Shown piece after piece: positions 34,785 through 44,439 of a stretch of 64,000 nt of DNA. The position numbers and the translations under genes are program-made. The first letter of the stretch is position 1. Each line of letters begins with the position of its first letter. The notes beneath the pieces were generated by a model. The model ran no database searches. It was not told where the DNA came from and worked only from the letters and a program-made list of their open reading frames with translations. The stretch is from Bradyrhizobium cytisi. Lineage in GTDB: Bacteria > Pseudomonadota > Alphaproteobacteria > Rhizobiales > Xanthobacteraceae. The stretch covers positions 62,001 through 126,000 of the forward strand of contig NZ_VSSR01000013.1 of NCBI RefSeq assembly GCF_008123515.1, in the 5' to 3' direction.

Positions 34785-34939
34785 TTGCCATTAAGCCTTT
34801 TGCGTAGCCATTTGAGCAAGTCCCGGAGGGCGTTGGCGTATTCTTCTATGATCAAGCGCCGTTCCAACGACGTGTCCGAGGGCGGCAGACGCTTTGGCGC
34901 GCTCGTCCCGTTATCGTCGGGTTCTCTCTTCTTCCCCAT
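34781..34939 (-). CDS. Small charged protein of unknown function
   Basis: 52 aa from ATG 34939: it begins MGKKREPDDNGTSAPKRLPP and ends with an amphipathic helix (RRLIIEEYANALRDLLKWLR). The helix-forming C-terminus with a conserved-looking EEYANALR core is like small proteins seen in prophages and islands of bradyrhizobia. Its TAA overlaps the end of the convergent gene, so they could affect each other's expression. Confidence 0.5.
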   Translation of the reverse strand: MGKKREPDDNGTSAPKRLPPSDTSLERRLIIEEYANALRDLLKWLRKRLNGN

Positions 34940-35126
34940 GACGACCGGCCTCCGAGGCACGGGAACTTTGGGGGCTCTCGGCTCCTCCTCGCTTGATCCA
35001 AGTCAACGGGCGGGCGACCTCCGCTCTCTCAGTGTTGCGGATTATTCCGCAACTGAATTCGCGAGCGGCGCCAGCGATTTCAAGTTGCACTTCCCATACA
35101 CGCAATTACAAGGTACTGCCCTCTAG

Positions 35127-35465
35127 GACAATACGGGCGGCGCTTGCGCCCGGCCCAAAAGTAGTGGGAATATTTTCCTAGACCCACAACAACGGAAAGT
35201 TCCCAAGAACACCCAGTTCTTCAGTGCCTACGGCGCGGCGCGTGTATTGGAACGCGACCGGCATACTATTGAGCGCGCCGTGCGCGGCCTTGCGCCGGAT
35301 GCTCATGAGAAGGGCAAGCCCCGCTGGCGGCTCGCTCGGATCGTCGAGGCGTTGTCGCGGCGGCGAAGTGGACGTGATGCAGTTGCATCAACTGAGGCTC
35401 TGGGCGATCAGTTTGGCCCAACTCGACGCGCTCGATGCACGCGTCCGGGATGCACCGACACTTAA
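35127..35465 (+). pseudogene. Broken DNA-binding gene, like the N-terminus of a phage small terminase (Nu1-like)
   Basis: The frame is open from 35127 but has no ATG/GTG start; the first usable codon is TTG 35247. The peptide FFSAYGAARVLERDRHTIER, then KGKPRWRLARIVEAL, is a winged-helix type N-terminus as in Nu1/small terminase proteins. After about SRRR the frame appears to shift: another frame continues with ISLAQLDALDARVRDAPTLK, which looks like a natural continuation. Missing start plus frameshift suggests decay. If right, it is the only trace of a terminase in the island. Confidence 0.5.
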
Positions 35466-35939
35466 GAGCGGCGGACACTGGCGTGTCAGTTATTCGTGGT
35501 GTTGCGCGATACTGATCGCACGATGCGCGACGACGCGCGGCGATCTGGTGAGGATGCCCGATTGACCGGGCTCCGGTACGACGAGCACACGCGGGTGTTT
35601 CTGGCGACTTTGCGCGAGCCGTGCGGTTGGACTTTTGAGGAGATGATGGGCGAATACAACCAAAGTAAGTGCGTAGATCGTGGATGATGGCCGGTGCCGT
35701 GCGCGTGCGCAGCTCTCCTCCTAGGTCGGTAACTTTACTTCAGCGGGCCGCTGGTCGTCGCAGCCCCTTATGCACCAGCGCGACGGCGGATCGCAGTCGC
35801 ACACATGTTTTCTGGTGGACAACAAGCAGTTGTACAGCTTTAGAGGGATATTACCAGTTTATTCCCGCACACGAACGGATGCTAAAAGCAGACGAGACCG
35901 GAGTCTCTGTTCGTTGCGCTCTAGGAAAGGAAGGCCGGG
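35466..35939. other. Gap before the AAA-DUF4435 gene
   Basis: About 470 bp with only short, unconvincing frames; a possible remnant around 35560-35680 reads VFLATLREPCGWTFEEMMGE. The last 100 bp, AT-richer, should hold the promoter of the next gene. No repeat or RNA structure was recognised. Confidence 0.4.
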
Positions 35940-38048
35940 ATGAAGTTGAAAGGCGTTCGCGTCGAGAACTTCCGTGGTGTGCGCTCGGCTGTTTTGAGCG
36001 ATCTGGGGGAGATGGTGGTATTAGCTGGGCAGAATGGATCGGGTAAATCATGTATTTTGGATGCGATCCGTCTCCTGAAGTCTGTTTATGGCGGTTACCA
36101 GCCGAACGAATTCCATCAATGGTTCGGTGAGTTCCAGATCAATTTCAACGATCCACGGGCGCTGGCCTCAATCTTCAATGATTCCACTAAGCGCCTACTT
36201 TTGCAGATCGACGTAGAGCTTCACGATGAGGAGCGCCGCTATCTGAAGGAGCAAGCGAAAGATCTGATCACGATGCAGGTTTGGAAAACGGTGATGCCAG
36301 AATTGCAGGGGTGGCGCAGTCTGGACGCAGCGCCGTTTACCGCCCAGTTCCGGAGTCACCATTCGCAGGTGGAAGAAACGGCCAAGGGCGATCAGGAATT
36401 GTTCAACGCTGAAATCGACCAGCCGACCATATCAGCGCTTCTCACCATTGAGCCCGGGCAGCCTCCAGAATTTTCGCCATCGAAAACTCTCGAATTGATG
36501 TTCACCAATTTCGATCCAGAGCACATAGGCGTCATTGACTATCACGGTGCCCACCGCACGTTCAACCGTGAGCAAATCAACGCGATTAACGTCAACCTAA
36601 ACGCCGTCGAGGAGCAGCGAAAGCAAAGCGTCCTTTATAACTACAACGCAAAATACTCCAACGTAAAAAGCGAGATGGCTGCACTTTATGTGCGCGAAGC
36701 TTTGGCTGAAAAGGCCGGGACTAAATCAAGTGGGCAGAGCTCGCTCACTGATACTCTCAAAGAGCTTTTTGCAACGTTCTTTCCCGAAAAGGAATTTCTT
36801 GGACCGCAACCACGGTCGGACGGTAGCTTGTATTTCCCAGTTAAAGTTGGTGGCCGAGAAACGCATGATCTCGATGAGCTTAGTTCTGGCGAAAAAGAAA
36901 TCTTGTACGGCTATCTGCGCCTGCGCAGTTCAGCACCCAAACACTCAGTGGTCCTGCTCGATGAGCCTGAGCTGCATCTGAACCCGAGATTGACGCGAAA
37001 TCTTCCGGACTTCTATCACAGACACTTGGCCAAGGACCTGCAAAATCAGGTTTGGCTAATCACGCATTCAGACGCGATTTTGAGGGAGAGTGTTGGGCGA
37101 CTAGGTGTGTCGGTATTCCACATGACTCCCAGTGCTCATACGCCAGCCGGACAGGATCAGGCGCATCGCGTTGAAGCCGATCAGGACCTTGAGCGCGCGG
37201 TCATCGACATGGTGGGTGATTTGGCCGCCTATAATCCGGGCGCGAAGGTAGTAATATTCGAAGGCGAGGACTCTGATTTTGACGTGAGGATGACTTCCGA
37301 GTTGTTTCCCGACCTGCTTGCGAGAGTGAATGCTGTTTCGGGAACCAACAAGACCCGGGTGCGAGGACTTCACGCCCTATTAGAAACGCTGATGGAAGCG
37401 GATCGGCTTCCGCCTATGCGTGTCTATTCGATTACAGATAAGGATTCGGACAAGGGGACCGTTGTCGGTGCCATGCAGTTCGCTTGGGATGTGTATCACA
37501 TTGAAAACTATTTGCTTGTCCCAGAGTTCATCAAGAGTGCTCTGAATGATCTTCTAGGAGGGAAGGGCGTTCCATCGGAGCAGACAATCGAGGACGAACT
37601 TATCGACTGCGCGACGGAAACGCTGCTGTCCTTGGTGGTGCACGACACCTGTGATGCCGCTAACCGTGAAATCATCGCGGCAATCAACACTAGGATCGAC
37701 CCAAAATCAGCAAATCCCGGACAAGCTCTTTCGATGGCTATTCAGACCTCTAGAAACAAAATCGAAGGGTTGATCCAGAACAGCCTCTCGCCAGCCGCCC
37801 TTGAGGGGCTGGCCCAGACACACAAACAGCGTTTCCAAGTCGATTTGCAAAATGGAGGCTGGAAGAAGTCCTTTAGGGGGCGTGATATTCTGAGGTTATT
37901 CGTTGGGCGTCGCGGCGGAGGTGTAAAATACGAGGCGTTTCGGAATGTGATCATCGCTCGAATGAGGGATAAAGGCTACCAGCCGCCCGGGATGAAAAAG
38001 ATTCTTGACCAGATTCTTGCGCCCCAACCTCTTGTCAGGCCGTCTTAG
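35940..38048 (+). CDS. AAA ATPase fused to DUF4435/TOPRIM-like domain (PARIS- or OLD-like defence protein)
   Basis: 702 aa with AGGAAAGGAAGG upstream of the ATG. The N-terminus is an SMC/ABC-type ATPase (LKGVRVENFRGVRS); Walker A is GQNGSGKS at 30-37, the signature LSSGEKEILYGYL is near 313, Walker B is VVLLDEPELHLNP with Asp341/Glu342, then WLITHSDAIL. From about 435 a TOPRIM-like part begins: VIFEGEDSDFD with Glu441, ITDKDSDKG with Asp500, and the DUF4435 mark YHIENYLL (Glu522). This is the domain order expected for a fused PARIS AriA-AriB protein, or an OLD relative. PARIS is known in P4-like satellites and triggers cell suicide when a phage brings anti-restriction proteins. It sits next to attR as cargo, with lower GC than its neighbours. 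Confidence 0.8.
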   Translation: MKLKGVRVENFRGVRSAVLSDLGEMVVLAGQNGSGKSCILDAIRLLKSVYGGYQPNEFHQWFGEFQINFNDPRALASIFNDSTKRLLLQIDVELHDEERRYLKEQAKDLITMQVWKTVMPELQGWRSLDAAPFTAQFRSHHSQVEETAKGDQELFNAEIDQPTISALLTIEPGQPPEFSPSKTLELMFTNFDPEHIGVIDYHGAHRTFNREQINAINVNLNAVEEQRKQSVLYNYNAKYSNVKSEMAALYVREALAEKAGTKSSGQSSLTDTLKELFATFFPEKEFLGPQPRSDGSLYFPVKVGGRETHDLDELSSGEKEILYGYLRLRSSAPKHSVVLLDEPELHLNPRLTRNLPDFYHRHLAKDLQNQVWLITHSDAILRESVGRLGVSVFHMTPSAHTPAGQDQAHRVEADQDLERAVIDMVGDLAAYNPGAKVVIFEGEDSDFDVRMTSELFPDLLARVNAVSGTNKTRVRGLHALLETLMEADRLPPMRVYSITDKDSDKGTVVGAMQFAWDVYHIENYLLVPEFIKSALNDLLGGKGVPSEQTIEDELIDCATETLLSLVVHDTCDAANREIIAAINTRIDPKSANPGQALSMAIQTSRNKIEGLIQNSLSPAALEGLAQTHKQRFQVDLQNGGWKKSFRGRDILRLFVGRRGGGVKYEAFRNVIIARMRDKGYQPPGMKKILDQILAPQPLVRPS

Positions 38049-38162
38049 CCGGAAGCCACTTCCCTTTGGCGTTCGGACGAGCCGGAATAGCCGTTAGTGT
38101 CCAAGGGGGGGATTTGGGGCAATTTGTCCGAATGGCCCTTGAAAGTATTCAGCCGCCGAAAC

Positions 38163-38207
38163 CCTTCCAAGCTGAATACGAGGGTTCGATTCCCTTCACC
38201 CGCTCCA
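38163..38207 (+). repeat. attR: partial tRNA-Gly 3' copy
   Basis: 45 bp identical to 26316-26360, from the anticodon arm to CCA. The 5' half of the tRNA is absent here, so it is only the right border of the island. Confidence 0.97.
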
Positions 38208-38339
38208 GAGCTTTCAATCGCTTATGTTTAGCGCGAGGGACGGCTCTTTTTTGATGATCTCATTCTGACAAAGGCTGCTTTACAGTTTCTGTTGCTCGCT
38301 TTTGACCGACTGTTTCTCGTATCTCGCATATTCCCACGT

Positions 38340-39212
38340 TCACGCCGTCACGGCCTTCTGGGCCGCCGTGAAGACGTCGCGTGCGGACGTCGTACCCGCT
38401 ACGTGCTCCGTACCCTCGACTCCGAGGTCCATCCATCCTGCATTAACGGCATCAAACATTTCTTCGGCAGGTCCGGTGTAGCCCTTCGGGATGCCGAATT
38501 GCTCGAACGCTTCCGCCCACCCTTCACGCGGGACTGCAAAGGCTTTCACGTCGAGTTTCAGGACTTCACCCAATTGCTCGGCGACTTCATCCGGGCTGAC
38601 CATCGAACCAAGCTCGACGACGCGCTGCCCTGACCACGCTGGCCCGGTCAAAAGGGTTGCTGCCGCCGCGCCGATGTCGTTCGTCGCGACCATGGTCGAT
38701 TTCCGGTTTGTCGGATTGTAGTAGACCGGTAGCGTTCCGCCCTGGGCGACCTGCAAGCCGTAAAGGAAATTTTCGAAGAATCCACCTGCGCGCACAAATG
38801 CGATCGGCGATATCAGGTCGCGAAAACCTTGCTCCAGAAGCGACAAGGCCGTGACCATCCCAAGCCCGCTGGTCCTGTTCGCACCCATCGACGAAAGCGC
38901 TACCACTCGCGGCGGCGCTGCCTTGGTGAGCGCCTCGACATAGTTCGCAATCACGCCCTTGGCTTCTTTGTAATCGGGCGAGGGGGCCCAAACAGCCGGC
39001 AACATGACAAACGCGCCTTCGACGCCTTTGAGCGCCTGCTCGATGGCTGCCGAATCATTCCAATCACCGTCAACCAGCTCCACGCCCCGGTTCGCCCAGC
39101 TTGACGCCTTCTCGCGATTGCGGACCAGCGCGCGTACTTCCATGCCATGCGCCAACAGATGTTCTGCCGTTGCGCCGCCCACTTTTCCCGTGATTCCCAT
39201 GACTAAGAACAT
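38340..39212 (-). CDS. NmrA-like NAD(P)-binding protein (atypical SDR)
   Basis: 290 aa. The Rossmann start FLVMGITGKVGGATAEHLLA has the GxxGxxG form, followed by VRALVRNREKA and GVELVDGDWND, then VVALSSMGANRT. The family includes NmrA, quinone oxidoreductases and sensor proteins that bind NAD(P)H. It is 46 bp downstream of a DoxX-like gene in the same direction, divergent from a LysR regulator that probably controls both. Substrate unknown. Confidence 0.88.
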   Translation of the reverse strand: MFLVMGITGKVGGATAEHLLAHGMEVRALVRNREKASSWANRGVELVDGDWNDSAAIEQALKGVEGAFVMLPAVWAPSPDYKEAKGVIANYVEALTKAAPPRVVALSSMGANRTSGLGMVTALSLLEQGFRDLISPIAFVRAGGFFENFLYGLQVAQGGTLPVYYNPTNRKSTMVATNDIGAAAATLLTGPAWSGQRVVELGSMVSPDEVAEQLGEVLKLDVKAFAVPREGWAEAFEQFGIPKGYTGPAEEMFDAVNAGWMDLGVEGTEHVAGTTSARDVFTAAQKAVTA

Positions 39213-39257
39213 GCGTTTTCTCCCGATCTTGAGGGACAGAGCACTGCCCCGGTTGGT

Positions 39258-39680
39258 TCAACGGATGAGCGGCAGAACGGCCCGGATACGGGGATCGCGC
39301 GCGTAGAGGCCGCCCCATGTCATCGCGCCCAGAAGCAGCGAAATGATTTCCGGCGGCGACCCCAACTCACCAATGCGGACATGGGCACAGATGGCACCTC
39401 CCAAAAAGCCGGTCACCAGGATCGCGCCGAGGGCGGCGGTGGCCGGGATGGCGTAAAGGATGGCGCAGGCGAGTATGATCGGAGCGACGACGTGGGTCAG
39501 GTCGATCGCGAACCCGGTTTCGTGCAACATGCTCGCGATCTGTGCCGGCGCGAACAGCTGAATAGTCCCGTCTGCAACCAGAGCGATAACGACAAACGCG
39601 CTCATTATCCGGCCGACCCACTGGGCGCGATGCAAGTTCATGGCATCAGGCGCCTGACGAAGGTTCATGGTTTCAGACAT
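39258..39680 (-). CDS. DoxX-like small membrane protein
   Basis: 140 aa from ATG 39680. Four hydrophobic segments are visible: VGRIMSAFVVIALVADGTIQ, VVAPIILACAILYAIPATAA, LGAILVTGFLGGAICAHVRI and IISLLLGAMTWGGLY. The motifs GGAICAHVRIGE and LYARDPRIRAVLP are typical of the DoxX-like group. The protein lies in the inner membrane; its function is unknown, possibly linked to quinones and the neighbouring NAD(P)-binding protein. Confidence 0.82.
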   Translation of the reverse strand: MSETMNLRQAPDAMNLHRAQWVGRIMSAFVVIALVADGTIQLFAPAQIASMLHETGFAIDLTHVVAPIILACAILYAIPATAALGAILVTGFLGGAICAHVRIGELGSPPEIISLLLGAMTWGGLYARDPRIRAVLPLIR

Positions 39681-39806
39681 TTTGTGGTTCTCCGAGGGGG
39701 CCACCAATCTTCGAGGCCTACTGCCTACTGTGTCTCTAGGGTATGATAAACGCCGCGGAAATGAACTCACTGTTCTCTCTGCGGTGAACAATACCGAGGC
39801 ACGAAA

Positions 39807-40712
39807 ATGCAGAATCTCGAACCCATCCTCATTTTCATAACGGTAGCGGAAATGGGGAGCTTCACCCGCGCAGCCGATAGCCTCGGCATTCAGAAGGGAA
39901 GGGCGTCAACGGCGGTCCGGAAGCTGGAAGAAGATGTCGGTGTCAGGCTTTTGCACCGGACGACGCGTAGCGTGCAGTTGACGGAGGACGGACGCGCATT
40001 TCATGCCCGTGCCCGCGATCTCCTTGCTGAAGTCGATGACCTACATTCAATGTTCGCAAGCGATCGCGTGGCACTTCGCGGGCGTTTACGGGTCGATCTT
40101 CCGACCGAGGTGGCGCGTACGACGATCGTGCCGGCCTTGCCGGATTTCATGGCGACTCACCCCGCGTTGGAGCTGGAGGTGTCGAGTACGGATCGCCAAG
40201 TCGATCTGGTTCAAGAGGGGTTCGACTGCGTATTGCGACTTGGTCCTATCGGGGATGAGACGCTGATCGCCCGCCCGCTGGGCAAGTTGCGCATGGTCAA
40301 CGCCGCCAGTCCTGCCTATCTGGCGCACTATGGCGTCCCTCGATCGCTAGAAGATCTCCGGCGTCAGGGTCATCGGACAATTCATTTTTCGACGATGTTG
40401 GGCGCAAGGCCCTATGGATGGGAATATCCGGACGGCGACAGCTACGCGACGCTCCAGTTGCCAGGTGCGCTGCACGTCAACAGCGCGCAGACCTACGAAG
40501 CCGCTGCCCTCGCCGGCCTTGGTCTGATTCAGGCGCCATTCTTGGGGATTGGCCGATACTTGGAGAGTGGCGCGCTTGTGGAGATTATACCCGATTTTCG
40601 TCGCCGGGCGCTCGACGTGTCTCTCGTCGTAGCACATCGGCGCAATCTGTCGCGCCGAGTCCGCGCATTCATGAAATGGATCGAAAATGTGCTCGCGCCC
40701 TACCTGGAATAG
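39807..40712 (+). CDS. LysR-family transcriptional regulator
   Basis: 301 aa. The N-terminal winged helix (IFITVAEMGSFTRAADSLGI, then VRKLEEDVGVRLLHRTTRSV) and the periplasmic-binding-like effector domain (LRVDLPTEVARTTIVPALPD) are complete. It belongs to the group regulating small redox operons (CrgA-like). It is divergent from the DoxX/NmrA pair by 126 bp, the classic arrangement for a LysR target. Confidence 0.93.
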   Translation: MQNLEPILIFITVAEMGSFTRAADSLGIQKGRASTAVRKLEEDVGVRLLHRTTRSVQLTEDGRAFHARARDLLAEVDDLHSMFASDRVALRGRLRVDLPTEVARTTIVPALPDFMATHPALELEVSSTDRQVDLVQEGFDCVLRLGPIGDETLIARPLGKLRMVNAASPAYLAHYGVPRSLEDLRRQGHRTIHFSTMLGARPYGWEYPDGDSYATLQLPGALHVNSAQTYEAAALAGLGLIQAPFLGIGRYLESGALVEIIPDFRRRALDVSLVVAHRRNLSRRVRAFMKWIENVLAPYLE

Positions 40713-40915
40713 CGAATCGAGCGCTTCGTCCTGCCCTCGAAATCAATGTTTTGAGTTATGTCTGAATAGAGATCGTCGGCCGATCCCCGATCATGCGGCT
40801 ATCCGGAGCTGCTGGGCCCGAGCATGCGGCCGTGTGGTTCGACCTCGACGTGTCGGTTCTCCCGACCGGGTGACGCGGCTGTTGACGTGATGCCATCATG
40901 GCGCCGCTCCCGCGT

Positions 40916-41104
40916 TCAATCCTTCAATGCGTAGGCGATGACGTAATCGCCGCGCTTGGTGCCGAACGAGCCGTGGCCGCCGGCCGCGGTGACGACATAT
41001 TGCTTGCCGTCGACCTCGTAGCTCATCGGCGTCGACTGTGCGCCGGCCAGGCCGATCAAGGCGTAGACGAGACCGGTGATAAAGACTGCCCTGGATCGCT
41101 GCAT
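40916..41104 (-). pseudogene. Internal-deletion remnant of PQQ glucose dehydrogenase
   Basis: 62 codons. The C-terminal 37 residues (STPMSYEVDGKQYVVTAAGG, then GHGSFGTKRGDYVIAYAL) are the very end of membrane-bound PQQ-dependent glucose dehydrogenase (about 800 aa). The first 22 (RSRAVFITGLVYALIGLAGA) look like the first transmembrane helix of the same protein. The frame is kept, so a deletion of some 2.2 kb appears to have joined start and end. The ribosome binding site remains, so a small membrane peptide could still be made. Confidence 0.72.
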
Positions 41105-41344
41105 GGCTGCTCCGGCGCGGAAAAGGAACTACGTCTGTGCAGCGCAAGCGCAACAGAGGACGCCCACTTTCGAGGAATGTGGTTCAATCAACCAAGGCTG
41201 GCAACCGTCAACTGCTGCATTCATGTAACATCTGCGCGCAAAGCCGCGGCGCACTTGGCTGCGGGAGCAAAGTTCTTCTAAATATGCACGTCATGTTTGG
41301 CGTCGCGTCCGCACCGACGCCAAATCTCGGGAGCCACGTCCGTC

Positions 41345-42790
41345 ATGTATCTCGGCATCGATCTCGGCACCTCGGCGGTCAAGACCGTTCTCGTTGACGG
41401 CGCCCAGCGCGTGATTGCGAGCGAGAGCCGCGCTTTGACGATCACCTCGCCGCTATCAGGCTATTTCGAGCAGGATCCCGCTCAGTGGCTCGCGGCGACC
41501 TTTGCCACGCTGGACGCCTTGAAGGCATCGCATGGGAAAGAGCTGGCAGCGGTCGAAGGCATCGGGCTGTCCGGCCAGATGCACGGCGCCACGCTGCTTG
41601 ATGCGAGCGAAAAGCCATTGCGGCCTTGCATTCTCTGGAACGACGGACGCTCTGCTGCGGAGTGCCGCATCCTGGAGCAGCGCTGGCCCGCCCTGCGTGC
41701 GGTCACCGGCAATAAGGCAATGCCCGGATTCACCGCGCCAAAACTGCTCTGGATCGCCGCGCACGAGCCCGAGATTTTTGCGGCGACGACACGCGTCCTG
41801 ATGCCGAAGGCCTATCTGCGGCTGGTGCTATCGGGCGAGGCGATCGAGGACGTCTCGGACGCGTCGGGATCGCTATGGCTCGACGCGGCACGCCGGGACT
41901 GGTCCGATGCGGCGCTGGCTGCGACCGGCCTGTCGCGCGCGCACATGCCGCGCCTGGTCGAGGGCTGCGCGCCCGCAGCCACATTGCGCAGCGAACTGGC
42001 GCAGCGCTGGGGCATGGCGAGGTGCCCGATGATCGCGGGCGGTGCTGGCGACAATCCGGCGGGTGCCGTCGGCATCGGCGCGATCAGGCCCGGAACCGCG
42101 TTCATCTCTCTGGGAACCTCAGGCGCCTTGCTGACGCCGACCAGCCACGTTGCCGCCAATCCGGACCGCGTGGTTCACACGTTCTGCCATGCGATCCCTG
42201 GAATGTGGATTCAGGCCGGCGCGATCCTCTCGGCGGCCTCGTGTCTGGCTTGGGCCGCGCGGCTGTTCGGCGTCACTGAAACCGAGCTGCTGGCGCCGCT
42301 GGGGGCGCGCCCGCAGGCGCCGTCTCCCGTGAGCTTCCTGCCTTATCTCGCCGGCGAGCGGACACCGCATGACGACCCCGTCGTGCGTGGCATGCTCGAT
42401 GGCTTGAGCCACGGCACCGACCGCGCGGCGATCGTGCAGGCCGTGCTCGAGGGCGTCGCCTTTGCGCTGGCGGATTGCCGGGACGTGCTTGGCGATGCCG
42501 GCATTGCCGTTACGGAAGCTGACGTCATCGGCGGCGGCTCGCGGTCGCGGTTCTGGCTGTCGGTGCTGGCCAATGTTCTCAATGTTCCGATCCATCGCTT
42601 TGCCGACGGTGAAACCGGAGCGGCGTTCGGTGCGGCGAGATTGGGGCGGCTTGCTGTCACGGGCGAGGCAGTCGCCGCCGTCTGCACGCCCCCGCAACGC
42701 GTCGAAACCTTCGAACCCGGTCGCGCGCTGGTCGAATCCTATGCCGAGCGGCTTTCCGCCTGGCACGAACTGTATCGGCGGCGCCACTAA
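41345..42790 (+). CDS. xylB: Xylulokinase (FGGY family)
   Basis: 481 aa from ATG 41345. The N-terminus [18 protein letters not shown] is the FGGY phosphate motif; the xylulokinase signature [13 protein letters not shown] follows, with [19 protein letters not shown] and, near the end, [19 protein letters not shown]. It phosphorylates D-xylulose (ATP-dependent) for the pentose phosphate pathway. It opens a cluster with a sugar ABC transporter downstream, so the transported sugar is probably xylose or a related pentose or pentitol. Confidence 0.93.
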   Translation: MYLGIDLGTSAVKTVLVDGAQRVIASESRALTITSPLSGYFEQDPAQWLAATFATLDALKASHGKELAAVEGIGLSGQMHGATLLDASEKPLRPCILWNDGRSAAECRILEQRWPALRAVTGNKAMPGFTAPKLLWIAAHEPEIFAATTRVLMPKAYLRLVLSGEAIEDVSDASGSLWLDAARRDWSDAALAATGLSRAHMPRLVEGCAPAATLRSELAQRWGMARCPMIAGGAGDNPAGAVGIGAIRPGTAFISLGTSGALLTPTSHVAANPDRVVHTFCHAIPGMWIQAGAILSAASCLAWAARLFGVTETELLAPLGARPQAPSPVSFLPYLAGERTPHDDPVVRGMLDGLSHGTDRAAIVQAVLEGVAFALADCRDVLGDAGIAVTEADVIGGGSRSRFWLSVLANVLNVPIHRFADGETGAAFGAARLGRLAVTGEAVAAVCTPPQRVETFEPGRALVESYAERLSAWHELYRRRH

Positions 42791-42915
42791 CATCGCTTTG
42801 GTTGCCCATTTCTGCCTGTTCGCTGTTGCCCTGTGCGACGGCCTTTTGTTTAATGGGTGAACCGCGCTTAAGAACGAGATGCGGACAGGAAACGCCTTGT
42901 GTGCCGGGAGGCACG

Positions 42916-44439
42916 ATGAACGATCCGATCCTCGAGATGCGGGGAGTTTCAAAATCCTTCTTCGGCATCAAGGCGCTGCGCGCGGTCGACCTGACCGTCT
43001 ATGCGGGCGAGATCCATGCCTTGATGGGCGAGAACGGTGCCGGCAAATCGACCCTGATGAAAATCCTGTCGGGTGCTTACCGGCCCGATCCCGGCGGCGA
43101 GATCCGCATCGAGAGCAAGCCGGCGCGCATCGAAGGGCCGCTTGGCGGCCGGGCCGCGGGCATTTCGATCATCTATCAGGAACTGTCTTTGGCCCCCAAT
43201 CTGAGCGTTGCGGAGAATATTTATCTCGGCCGCGAGCTCTCGCGTTCGGGTTTGCTGGCGCGTGGCGCCATGCGCGAGGGCGTCGGCCCGATCCTGGAGC
43301 GGCTGGGGGCGGACTTTCTGCCGTCGACGCTGGTCGCGCATCTCTCCATGGGTCAGCGCCAGCTCGTCGAGATAGCGCGTGCGCTGCACGCGCGCTCGAA
43401 AATCCTGATCATGGACGAGCCGACCACCGCGCTGTCAGCCGGCGAAAGCGAGCGACTGTTCGCGCTGATCCGTCAGCTCCGTGCCGAGGGGCTTGCCATC
43501 ATCTACATCTCGCACCGCATGGACGAGGTCTATGCGCTCGGTGACCGCGTCACCGTGCTGCGCGACGGCCGCCTGGTCGGCTCGCTCGACAAGCAGGACA
43601 TCCGCGCCGACGCCATCGTTCGCATGATGGTTGGGCGCGACGTCTCTTCGTTCTACAAGAAAGATCATGATCCCGAGGCCGGGAAGGGGCATCCCGTGCT
43701 CAGCGCCATCGACATGGCCGACGGGCTGCGCGTCAAGGGCTGCTCGCTCACCGTGCATGCGGGCGAGGTGGTGGGGCTTGCCGGCCTGATCGGCGCCGGC
43801 CGCACCGAGCTTGCGCATCTCATCATCGGCGCGGCGCCGAGAATTTCAGGCCGTCTCGAGCTTGAAGGCCAGCCAATCGACATCCGTACGCCCGGCGAAG
43901 CGCTCGAGGCCGGCATCGCCTATCTGACGGAAGACAGGAAGGCGCTTGGCCTGTTTCTGGACATGTCGTGTCAGGACAACATCAATCTTGCCGTGCTCGG
44001 GCGCGATGCCAAGCTCGGTTGTTTCCTGGATCGCGACAAGGCGCGCGAGCGTGCCGACAGGGCCTTCACCGGGCTCAGCATCCGCGCCGCCAATGTCGGT
44101 GTCCCCGCAGGGGGCCTCTCCGGCGGCAACCAGCAGAAGGTGCTGTTGTCGCGGCTTCTCGCCATCGCGCCAAAGGTCCTGATCCTCGACGAGCCGACGC
44201 GCGGCGTCGACGTCGGCGCTAAGTCCGAGATTTATTCGATCATCGACAATCTTGCCAAGGCCGGTACCGCGATCCTCGTCATCTCGTCCGATCTCCCTGA
44301 AATCATCGGCATCTGCGACCGGGTCATCGTGATGCGGTCGGGACTTGTCGCGGGCGAGGTCAGGCGAACCGAGACGGCGCCATTAACTCAGGAAGACATC
44401 ATGGCCCTCGCCACGTGGACGGAGCATCTGGATGCCTGA
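42916..44439 (+). CDS. Sugar ABC transporter ATP-binding protein (RbsA/XylG type)
   Basis: 507 aa from ATG 42916, with a GGGAGG ribosome binding site. Two ATPase halves, as in all monosaccharide importers of this class: first Walker [10 protein letters not shown], signature [10 protein letters not shown], Walker [12 protein letters not shown]; second half GLIGAGRTE (degenerate Walker A), [11 protein letters not shown] and [11 protein letters not shown]. It energises uptake with the permease and binding protein encoded next. Its end overlaps the permease start by 8 bp. Confidence 0.94.
   Translation: MNDPILEMRGVSKSFFGIKALRAVDLTVYAGEIHALMGENGAGKSTLMKILSGAYRPDPGGEIRIESKPARIEGPLGGRAAGISIIYQELSLAPNLSVAENIYLGRELSRSGLLARGAMREGVGPILERLGADFLPSTLVAHLSMGQRQLVEIARALHARSKILIMDEPTTALSAGESERLFALIRQLRAEGLAIIYISHRMDEVYALGDRVTVLRDGRLVGSLDKQDIRADAIVRMMVGRDVSSFYKKDHDPEAGKGHPVLSAIDMADGLRVKGCSLTVHAGEVVGLAGLIGAGRTELAHLIIGAAPRISGRLELEGQPIDIRTPGEALEAGIAYLTEDRKALGLFLDMSCQDNINLAVLGRDAKLGCFLDRDKARERADRAFTGLSIRAANVGVPAGGLSGGNQQKVLLSRLLAIAPKVLILDEPTRGVDVGAKSEIYSIIDNLAKAGTAILVISSDLPEIIGICDRVIVMRSGLVAGEVRRTETAPLTQEDIMALATWTEHLDA

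Larger units (their letters stand above)
26316..38207. mobile_element. Phage-derived integrated island at tRNA-Gly (satellite-like)
   Basis: 11,847 bp per copy, bounded by 45-bp direct repeats. Contents: integrase next to attL, a gpW-like connector, fused prohead protease/major capsid protein, portal, HTH regulator, divergent operator, RepA-like ATPase, iteron-like repeats, small unknown genes, a broken small-terminase-like gene and an AAA-DUF4435 gene at the far end. There is no large terminase, tail, lysis or lytic-replication set. This size and content fit a capsid-forming phage satellite or a prophage reduced to its head genes. Confidence 0.9.
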
